64,000 nucleotides of DNA from Eleginops maclovinus (Eukaryota > Chordata > Actinopteri > Perciformes > Eleginopidae), in NCBI RefSeq assembly GCF_036324505.1, contig NC_086356.1:19467528-19531527 (forward strand), in the 5' to 3' direction. Both the position numbers and the translations under genes were made by a program. Below are positions 52,011-64,000 of the stretch, piece after piece (positions within the stretch are counted from its first letter, which is position 1; every line of letters starts with the position of its first letter). The notes below the pieces were generated by a model, which was given only the letters and a program-made list of their open reading frames with translations, did no database searches and was not told the origin of the DNA.

Positions 52011-52199
52011 AGGCATGCTTGTGTGTGGAATGGCAGGGAACATGGTGATTAACTCTGGATGTGTGGTAGCTCCCGGCGCTGGCACAATCGTACTGTAGGG
52101 AAGTGCTGAGCCGTGTAAGCACCTGCTTTATTCCCCCCCAGTGAGACGACAGAATAAAGACATCAAGTGCACCCACCCCCCATCCCCCTTCTCCTTAAT

Positions 52200-55134
<2,935 letters not shown>

Positions 55135-55610
55135 GTACAAGTAGGAGTACTCAGATCTTGTACTTGAGTAAAAATAGAAGTACTCAGATCTTGTTCTTGA
55201 CTAAAAGTAGAAGTACCAAAGTGTAGGAATACTCTGTCACAGTAAAAGTCCTGCATTCAAAATGTTCCTCCAGTAAAAGTAGAAAGTACTCTCATCTAAT
55301 TGTACTTAAAGTAGCGACAGTAAAAGTAGTCATTGTTTGATTGGTCCATTTCAGAATAATATCTCTGATATGTTTTATAATGATTGATCATTAAAGTGTT
55401 CTCAGAGCTGGTCAAGGTGCAGCTAGTTTGAATGGCTTTGTATACTGCAGGGTAGCTGCTGGATTTACTGCAGGTGAACTAAAGTCTGATTTAAGGGGTG
55501 ATTATATTTACCATCATTAATCTAGATCTGTAAACTAACTGAAGGTACAACAAATATCTAGTGGAGTAAAAGTAGCAAAACTTTAGTACTTAGTTTCTCC
55601 ACTGGTAATG
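55135..55610. repeat. 'aagtact' interspersed repeat, best-preserved copy, with internal duplication
   Basis: It contains 'agtactcagatcttgtactt' then 'gagtaaaaatagaag', repeated immediately as 'tactcagatcttgttcttga' then 'ctaaaagtagaag' (a roughly 35 bp tandem pair). After that come 'cacagtaaaagtcctgcatt', 'cagtaaaagtagaaagtact' and the end 'gtggagtaaaagtagcaaaa'. Confidence 0.75.
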
Positions 55611-57002
55611 TGTTGTCTAAAGTGTTGTACAGTCCCAGATGTGTCTGTGTTACTGAGCAACACTGCATGTTCTGCAATGTCCCTGCTTTATTTTTTTGTG
55701 CAACAGTCTTCTCCTGAAAGCTGATCAAAAGCCTGTGTGTGTTGCAGTGCCATAGTGCAGATTTCATCTTTCTCTTTGTGTGTGTGTGTGTTTTTGTGTT
55801 CTTGCTGGTATGTTTGTTTGAACACACACATGTTCCTCTCTGTCACCATTGGCTTTAATCATCTGTGGAGCGAGGCCACGGGTAAGAAGTCAGTGGTGAC
55901 CCACCCACGCATATTCAGTTTGTGTGTGTGTGTGTGTTTGTGTCTTTATGCAATGTTCTCCCTTGTGCTATAGTTCGGCTACAACTGCTAATGACCCGGC
56001 AAAGCACCTTAATGACAAGGAACACACACTCCCTGCTGTTCTTTGAGCCACATCTAAAAAGTTTGGTCCATCAAACACGGAAAGTATTGTTACCCCTTTT
56101 TGAAAAAAGAACAAAAAAGAAATACTGAAAGGAGCCAATAAGATTTCACAGCCCCGGCGTTGAGCGAAGAAATCACTCAGATCTGCTTGGGTGTTTGATG
56201 GCCTGCAGGGGGGGGGGAATCGTACAAAAATAAAGTGTGTCTTTTGCTGCTAATTCCTCATTAAAATCAGTCGGAGGTGGCAGGAGGCCTTTGATAGGAG
56301 GCAGCACAGTGTTTGCTTTACTTCTCTAAACGCTGGCATCTGCTAGCCCCACTGTGTGAGTTGGCTGCACACAGAGGGATTTTGTTGATTTGCCTTGTTT
56401 AAAATGTATCATTTACATGCTTCTATTAGTATTTTGTGCGTGGCTAACCATTTGCCCAGTTGGAGAATGGGAGCAGTAAACCCAGGCGTTGTGTGAAGAC
56501 CTGGTTATTAAGCTTCCATCTCTTTTATGAAATAGTGTTCACGTAATTGCTCTGATGCTTGGCATGTGTGTGCGTAGGAATGCATGAGCGCAAATGTGTG
56601 TGTGCGCACTCTCACACTCTACATGTGTGTAGCAAGGGCTGTAATGTATTTAAAGGCGAGGCTGTATTTCATAGGTCATTTACCTCCTCTCCTCCAGAGC
56701 ACAGTACACTCTGCGTGTCCACTGTCGAGAGCCAAAGCTGAGTTCAGCTCATTTTTCAACCCTGCCTCGTGTCCAGGTTTTAATAAAGCCAGTGGAAGTA
56801 TAGGGAGAATTAGGGAGCTGTTGGACGAAGGGGGGGGGGGGAGTGGGGGATGTTGGTGTGAAAGGCACTAATTCCAGCGTCGCTTGCTGCTGGTTTGGGA
56901 TCTCATTAGTGCCGTGTTGTACTGTCACACACACGCGTCCACTTGCTCAATCATAGCCTGCAAAGACGTGTTTAAATCCAAAATGAGTTTCTGGCTACAA
57001 AG
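55611..57002. other. No recognisable gene
   Basis: Short TG words at 55780-55800 and 55920-55937 and a G-run at 56830-56840. The region around 56700-56900 is GC-richer. Nothing is supported as a gene. Confidence 0.5.
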
Positions 57003-57496
57003 TCTGATTTATGGGAGGTGCGACCCGAGAAATACCACAGACCTCCATCTTGACGCCCCCATTTTTTATGTTTGCCGATTGTTGTTGGCTTTTTTAATCC
57101 ATTACACTGACTTTCTTCTACTTTCTCTGCCTTTACATTCTCTACTTTTCTTTGTTATTTAAACAACTTTTTCCCGGATTACTTTCTTTCATTTCACCTT
57201 CTTCTGATGCATGCTATGACTATGCGTTTTAGGCCTTTTTTGTTTCAGTTAACACTAGTTATCATTCCTCGTTTAGACACACGGTGGCAGATATTAACAG
57301 GTAGTAAATGGGAATGGAAACGTATCTAATAAGTTACATTAAGGCCAAAAAACGTTTTGGTTAGGTTTAGGAAAATATCAGTTTTTTTCAAGTTGCGAAC
57401 TGTAAGTAGACACGTAACCAGGACACTTCGTAAAAGAGATGATGCTGCTTGAAGTCCTAAACAACCCCAATAAAACTGGGAGGCTATAGAAATATT

Positions 57497-57661
57497 AAAG
57501 TGGCCCTATTATATTAATTTCAGATTCACATGTGACATGTTTCCATCCCTCTGGATGGAACACAGGGATTTTAGCCTTTGCAGTCCATTTACATGCACAC
57601 AAACCCATGGAACACACTATAGGAAAGGGGAAACCCTAAATCGATAATAGGGCCTCTTTAA
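57497..57661 (-). mobile_element. TTAA-family element, copy J (short, both ends present)
   Basis: It begins ttaaagtggccctattat and ends ataatagggcctctttaa, an 18-base inverted repeat with one mismatch and TTAA at both edges. Inside it keep only 'gacatgtttccatcc', 'ctctggatggaacacaggga', 'gcagtccatttacatgcaca' and 'aacacactataggaaaggg'. It is an internal deletion form of about 165 bp, the clearest view of the family ends. Confidence 0.9.
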
Positions 57662-59073
57662 AGACAGTCATCAACCTGTGAAATGAAGTATGTTTTTTTA
57701 ATAAATCTGGTGAACATTTATCCTTTGCTTTTATTTTATTATCATAAGATTTTGAACAGTTGACATTTTCTTCTTATCATGTCATTTTTAATATCCAGGA
57801 ATTCCTTATAATCTTATAATAATACTGAGAGTGCTTATATCACGTGTAGAATAAAAAGAAAATAAATATACTGTAAGCATTGGACTGCAAAGCTTGTCAG
57901 ATTCGTAGTAATAAGACGAGCCGGGTTTTTCCTCTCGCTGCGAACATGATCTGCAGTTCAAACCATGGAGCCGCCTCTCATTTGGCCCTCTGTACTGTAA
58001 CAGTGTGTACCTACAGTATCTCATTTCCCTGCGCATCAGTATCCTCCACCCTCTGGTGAAGGGGCCTGACTATCCTCTAAATCCACCAGGGTTTGATCAT
58101 TAGGACGTGCAGGAGGAATCAATCCGGTGAGTGAATTCACATCACATACACCTCCAGCTCTCGTCAAATGACCTTGACTTGCCGCCGCCTTCGGCACCGC
58201 TTGGTTTCTAGATGAGAGGCTAAGTATGATGGTAAGATGTGTGATGTGCAGATGAAGTACGGTATTGCACATTAGCGCGTTTGGAGGAGGAGAATTCAGC
58301 AGGCTAATGAAGGTGCCACGCTGACTAATTTAAAGTTCAGCTCCCACGTATAGGGGTATAACGAGAGCAGACCGGCGACTCTGATCCCAGGTCTGCAGTG
58401 TGAGGACAGGAGGGTGGTGCAGGTAGTTCACTAGGCTCCATGGTGAAGGTGATTAACTTGCTGCCTACGGTACTACTGCAACTCCTCTTTACATACAGTA
58501 GGCTACACCATTCTTAAAAATGGGTACATGTGACGGAGATCACGCTGACCTTCCTCTTCGCTTCTTTCTATCTGTACTCCACTATTTCTATGTAATTTTA
58601 AAAAATTGCTGGATATTACTTGGTTTCATTTCATATTTGTTCTTCTGATTCATGGGCTGTGCGATCTAGGAAATACTACAGACCTCTATTCTGTTTTTAA
58701 GTTAGTCATCACCGTTGTTTTTTTATCCCACTGAACCAACTTTTCTCTACTTTTTCTTTCTTCCTCACACTTTTCTTTCTGGCATTCCTTTTCTTCTCCT
58801 ACTCCTTCTTTTTCTTCTTTTCCTTTTCATATTTTTCTTAATTTTCCCTTTCATGTGAACACATTGGAATTCATTTTGGTAGCATGCGACTTTTATGGAC
58901 AGTTTGCACGCCTATGTATTTTAGGCTCAAAACACGTTATCATTCCCAACTTAGCACATTTGCGGATCTAAACACATGGGTATCATGAATTGAAACAAAT
59001 CAAATTGGTTATGTTTAGGCATCTAAGCAGCTTGGTTCGGTTTGTAAAGGTAATGAGCAGCTGCACAGTATGC

Positions 59074-59094
59074 TAGGGTTAGGGTTAGGGTTAG
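59074..59094. repeat. Short interstitial telomere-like repeat
   Basis: Three tandem TAGGGT/TTAGGG units. A weaker run (agggttagggctagggtt) occurs at 61630-61648. Confidence 0.8.
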
Positions 59095-60589
59095 CACATC
59101 TGAGGTCTGCAGTGAGAGGCCAGGAGGGTGGTGCAGGTAACTGTAGTTCACCCTGCTCCATGGTGATGGTGATTACCTCGTCAGCGTGACACCGCCTGCT
59201 CTCCTGTGTCAGCTCCCACAATGCACAGGCCTCGTCCCACCGGCATGGAGACACAAAGAGACACAGCCTTGCACTTGTGCTGTCACCTCCCTGAATACAG
59301 GCAGCGACAGAAGCACACTGTCACAGTGCCATGCTGCAGCGCCGCAGCTCTAACATCTCTGCTCACTGTACTACCCCCCGTCCTCTAGACACACATTCAA
59401 CCCGCTAATAAAACAAGTGTCAGCTGCGTCTGAAGGTGCTCCACATTACATTTCCCTTTTTTCCACTCTTTCTTTGTTATTTTAACACCTTGTTATAGTT
59501 CGTTTTCTGTCATTTTTTTTCTTCTTCTGATTTATCGGGGGTGCGACCGAGGAAATACCAAATACCCTCCTCATGTTATTCCTATTTTTAGTGTTTTTAG
59601 TTCGTTACACTGACCTTCCCCTACTTTTTCTTTCTTTCTCACATACTTCTTCTTCTTTCTGTCTTCTTCTCGCCTCCTCTTCGTCTTCATCTTCTTTGGC
59701 TGCTTAATACTCTCCAACTCTATGTATTTCAGGATATTTGTGTATAACTAAACACTCATTATCATACCCAACGTGTCACACACGGATGCTAGAATATGGA
59801 TGTTTGTTATGCAAGTTAAGTTAGGTATGGAAGTTCCGTTATTAAAATAAATATTGGTTATGTATTTGGTTTCTAACTGCACCCAAACAGTTGTCCCCTC
59901 GGTGGAGTTATGTGTTTTGTTACCCTCCTGTCAGCTTTGTTAACATATTTGCTTACTGTACTATACACATCCTCCTCTATCCATATGCAGAACAGCTAAT
60001 ACAACATTTGTCACCTGTGTGTGACGGAGAGCTTTTGGTAGGTGAAGATGTGATATCCATAGCAGCAGTAGAATGCAGGTGGTTTGGAGGTAGAGATGAA
60101 TGTGCTTCAGAGTGGGGCAAATATTGCTGTTACACAACTGAAGAGTAATAACCAGCCATGAGGGCCAACTCGTGTTTTTTTTCCCTCCTCTGCTGCTCTG
60201 TGCAGGAGACTGGGCAGAGTTTCAAAGCCTCCTCTTTTCTCACTCTGACTCAGGCGGAAAGAGAAAAAAGTGTCCTTCTCCCACGTTTACACAGGAAACT
60301 GATCACTCTGTTTTCTGAATGTGGACTAAAAGAGTGCAGGAGCGAGACACAACTGTCACCGTTCAGCACAGTGTGCATGTCACGGTCATTGTCCCTGAAC
60401 CCTCCTCACTACTCACACATTCAGTTCTCCTGTTTGACATTCCCAAGAGACTCTGATGTCTTTTACGCATCAGTGCCAGTGTGACCGGCGTGCACGCCCA
60501 ACTCAAAGCACTTATTTATCCATGCATGTACTCTTCTTATCTATTCCCCTTGTAATTTATTTATCTGCACATTTGATTTTTTTGAGTAT

Positions 60590-60990
60590 ATGATTCTGAA
60601 GCGAGGAGCGTGCACGCTGCAGCAAGATGTCGGGTTCGTTTTAACTAGGCTCATTAGCTGTAGAAGGCGGCACCAGTTAATTAAAATAATTCCCTGTTAT
60701 CGCGACTGCTTTGGTCAGCCAAACGATACTGGGGGACTGCTATGCAGCACAGACTGCTCTCGCTCGGCGAACGAAGCTCCTCGACCACGGCTAGCACCTA
60801 ATTAGCGCTGGAGGAGGAATATTTTACCGCGAAATTAACATGCCGCGCTTCGGCCAGAGCTCTAATTGACGAGCCTCATCTGAGGGCCAGTGCAAAACCA
60901 CGGCTGTAGGGCGTCTCAACTGGAGCGCAGGAGGGGAAACGCGCTCAGAATGTTTAACCGTTTCATAATTAGTGAGAATCAAAAAGCTGC
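60590..60990. promoter_or_regulatory. Candidate conserved non-coding element
   Basis: This stretch has no known repeat, is GC- and CpG-richer than its flanks, and carries several homeodomain-type TAATTA/ATTA cores ('cagttaattaaaataattcc', 'cacctaattagcgctgg', 'gagctctaattgacgagcc'). It has no reading frame of interest. Its nature is inferred only from texture. Confidence 0.3.
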
Positions 60991-61651
60991 TTGTTTAGTG
61001 GCGTGCTCATGTTGGTTTTTCTGGGCGTTGCATACTCGCTGAGAAGAGGGCCTCCCTGTGTTCTCCCATGACCTTCGCTGCACTCGTTCCAGCTTGAAAG
61101 CAGCCGTGGATGGTACACAGGTTAGAGGCCAACAGAGGTAAATATCCCATAATCCATGTTCAGATCAAAACTCGAAGGGTCCACTCTAATGAAAGCAGTA
61201 CGACCAGCCATAATCCAAAGTGATAGGAAGGGATCCGACAAACACTCTGCTCATCAATCCACTCTGTTGAATAACATTAAAACCCAAACAACCTTCAAAA
61301 TACATATTTATAACCCCAGGGTAAGCTTTAGCACATGGCTCTGCCCACAGGCAGCATTTTGAAAGACAATTTAGCCGCACTAATATTTGATTGGAGCGGT
61401 TATGGTTGCAGGCAGTTGTCACAGAACAGCTTTTTCTTAAATCAGTGCATACTGTATTCTCATATGTACCTGTATAAAAAGAAAAATTCTATATTAGGCA
61501 GAGACAAAGCCATTATTTAACAATTCCTGTAAAGCATTTGAAGCGTATAGTATTTTTCCATCTCCATACCCAAACTAAGATCACATATTGTCATTATTCA
61601 CTGTGTTGGGATTTTTTATATTACAGATTAAGGGTTAGGGCTAGGGTTGGA

Positions 61652-61771
61652 AACATCCTCTGGAGGGAACACAGAGATTTTGGCCTTTGCGGACCATTTA
61701 CATGCAATAAAACCTATAGAACACACTACAGGGAAAGGGAAAAACCTAAAATGCAGAATAGGGCCTCTGTA
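61652..61771 (-). mobile_element. TTAA-family element, copy K (left end, reverse orientation)
   Basis: 'cctctggagggaacacagag', 'gcggaccatttacatgcaat', 'aacacactacagggaaaggg' and 'atgcagaatagggcctctgt' match the left part of the family read in reverse. Confidence 0.82.
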
Positions 61772-61779
61772 ATGAGCCT

Positions 61780-62500
61780 CTTATTTGTTTCCTTTGAGGA
61801 AGAACCTCTGAACAACTTTTCACTTCTTTTCCATCTGTTTCCATTTACAGTGCAGTTTATGGAGTGCAAACACACTTCACTGTGTGTGTATTATGGGTTC
61901 TCATGCTGATTATTGGAGGTTATGCTGCTGTAATCAGTTTATAAAACTGGAAGCCATTGCCCAATATTCCCTCTGGTGACATGTTTTTGTGTGTTTGAGA
62001 TAATACTGTGACTAATACATTGTTCCCTCCAGCAGAAAAGATGTCTCTGTGTCTCCCTCTGTTCACTCCTCTCTGTCTCTCTGTGCAACAACATTGTCAC
62101 ATTTTAACATATTGGTTGTGAGGAGAGTGGGTGGGAGCGCCGACTCTTCTTAAGAATGTTTTTTTATCCGTCTATTTGTACGGAGATGTTTGTTTTCAGC
62201 ATGCTAATCTAGCAGTCAACAGTGGTAAAGCCCAACTTGTGTGTTCCAGAGGCCTGGGGATCTTTTGATCAGACCAGCGCTTCCCGCTGCACTCCCTTCA
62301 TAAACCCTAGCGAGGCTTGTTTGCAGCTGCACACACTGTATGCACAGGCTGTACTGTATGCTTTCACATGCTGACACACACACTAAGCAGTACTTTATTT
62401 CACTGAACAGCATTTCATTTTACATAGCTCATCTAATCTTATTGTATTCTACGTGTACAGTTACAACAGTCAACGTTCTCTAGCAGCTCTTTTATTTCTA
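61780..62500. other. No recognisable feature
   Basis: Ordinary non-coding sequence without a supported gene or repeat. Confidence 0.5.
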
Positions 62501-62850
62501 CTCTGTTTGTTCTTGCACTTTTTTATATATTTATTTTATTATTTTATTAAATCAAATCAAACCAAATATTGTTTATATGGCACTTTTCCTACGAAAGGTA
62601 ACTCAAAGTGCTTCACAAACCAAACACATAAACAATTTACACATAAAAACAATACTATCTCCTTTTCCCAGTAACACTCAATACCAACTCCTATATACTG
62701 TATATACATATTAAAACAAAATACATCTAATCAAATAAAGTATCTTATATGTATTTATGTTGCATTGTTAGTGGAGTCCCAGATTTTCGATGTACTATAT
62801 AACTATGCTGTGCATGTGACAGTAAAGCCTTTGAACTTTGATCTTGAACA
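62500..62850. mobile_element. Mosaic of LINE 3' fragments
   Basis: 62540-62620, read on the minus strand, ends in 'agtgccatataaacaatatt' 'tggtttga', resembling an L2-type 3' end with 'gtgaagcactttgagttac' upstream. It sits between pieces of plus-orientation 3' UTR. The later piece ends 'tgacagtaaagcctttgaac' 'tttgatcttgaac', a Rex-type tail. The assignment is by resemblance only. Confidence 0.45.
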
Positions 62851-63019
62851 CCTGTGCATTGCAATCCTCACACAGCCACAGAAAGATGTCTTTGTCCAAA
62901 TTCTGATATTGAAAGCATGAGCATGAAGGTACCGCACACCCACATGAATCCATTCACAGTGGCTTTAAAGAAGAAAAAAACCTACTACCATTCAACTTTA
63001 CCATGCACTCTGTGGGGTT

Positions 63020-63020
<1 letters not shown>

Positions 63021-63109
<89 letters not shown>
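63021..63109. repeat. (AC)n microsatellite
   Basis: A pure AC array of about 89 bp. Confidence 0.98.
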
Positions 63110-63110
<1 letters not shown>

Positions 63111-63756
63111 TTGAGCCCACTCACTGACACATGAAAGCAGACACACAGACGGGCAGCCTCCGCGGGCCTCAGGGAGCTCTAATGGCCTTGTAGAGTGCAG
63201 TCAGGGAGAGTGAGGGTGAAGAGCAGAGCAAGGTGAAGGCTCACAGCTCCACTTCTAAACACACACTCTCACACACACATGCACTTCCACATCCATGTGC
63301 TTGGACACATTGTTCACCGGCATAGTTTCACCGTGGAGAAAGCGCACACAACTAACAAACATGCAACTACAAGCAGAATTCAGTGCAACACACACTTTCT
63401 TACACTCACACACTGCATTGCTACAGTGAAGCGGGCCTGTCCTGATGAAGCTGCTGTTTCTAAAAGGAGCAGAACATGAATTATGCAGCTTCGTCTTCAC
63501 ATGAGGGGGTTTTTCTCCTCTTCATCGCCGCATTCCTCTAAGCCTGCTGTTTTTTTTCTCTCCTGACTTTCCTCTACTCTCTCTTTCACTCTTTTAAACT
63601 CATCTTCTCATCTCAAACACTCCTATATATTTTTTTGTAAATCATGTCTCCAAAAAATGTAAGTCCCCCCCCCCCCGAACTCCTCAGGCTTCTCCTTCTC
63701 TGCTCTCTGCTGCACCCACCAACCCTTTTTCCATCTCTTCATCTTGATGTTGCAAT

Positions 63757-63876
<120 letters not shown>

Positions 63877-64000
63877 TTTCTTCTCACTTATCCTCATGGA
63901 TGGAGTGCTGAGCAGACGAAGGGAAGGGGGCCAGTGTGCATCTCCAGTCGTATCGGATTCTCATAAGTGTGTGAAAGAAGAGAAGCGGAAGTATCACAGT

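Larger units (their letters stand above)
57003..60040. repeat. Aged local triplication
   Basis: Three direct copies of a block begin at 57003 ('gatttatgggaggtgcgacc'), 58648 ('gattcatgggctgtgcgatc') and 59527 ('gatttatcgggggtgcgacc'). Each is followed by 'gaaatacc/tac', a T-rich stretch, a 'cactgac/ttc' and 'ctactttttctttct' run, then 'ttatcattccc'-like and 'ggttatgttta'-like words. Flanking blocks repeat too: 58390-58450 with 59100-59165 ('ggagggtggtgcaggta', 'ccatggtgatggtgatta'), and 59350-59450 with 59945-60040. The last two periods are roughly 0.88 kb. The first interval is longer and contains a TTAA-family element. Confidence 0.8.

Overview
This window looks like teleost fish nuclear DNA. 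It is almost entirely non-coding and AT-rich. It carries some 18 long (CA)n/(TG)n arrays, fish-type LINEs (L2 and a Rex1/CR1-like family), Tc1-like and hAT-like DNA transposon remains, and spliced vertebrate coding exons. No prokaryotic, organellar or viral genes were seen. Family names for the repeats come from memory of the families; no database was searched.

The only host gene supported is ntng2 (netrin-G2), on the minus strand. Its first coding exon (24465-24683) encodes the start codon, a signal peptide and the beginning of the laminin N-terminal domain. Its next exon (9996-10639) encodes most of the rest of that domain. The two join in frame across a 13.8 kb intron, and the remaining exons lie beyond the left edge. 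The 5' UTR and promoter are not settled. A possible non-coding leader exon with a good donor lies near 26400, and the promoter could also be further right.

Layout. Bases 1-9995: ntng2 intron downstream of the second coding exon, with an old two-unit tandem duplication (7304-9810). 9996-24683: the two exons and the intron between them, which holds microsatellites, degenerate interspersed repeats and a diverged minisatellite next to the first coding exon. 24684-30000: 5' flank or first intron, relatively repeat-poor. 30000-36100: nested transposons. A Rex1-like LINE sits inside a TTAA-ended inverted-repeat element, and a second LINE fragment sits inside a dead Tc1-like element; both have visible target-site duplications. 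36700-46950: microsatellite pairs, more copies of the TTAA element, and a 503 bp hAT deletion derivative that keeps the start of a BED zinc-finger reading frame. 47900-51286: a long but frameshifted L2 element. 51700-64000: microsatellites, an aged local triplication (57003-60040) and sequence without recognisable genes.

The most interesting structure is a small terminal-inverted-repeat family (about eleven copies or fragments) with TTAA at its outer ends. Next are three separate places where a long (TG)n array faces a long (CA)n array 135-195 bp away. No new biochemical system is visible; the candidates are repeat-biology and regulatory observations.
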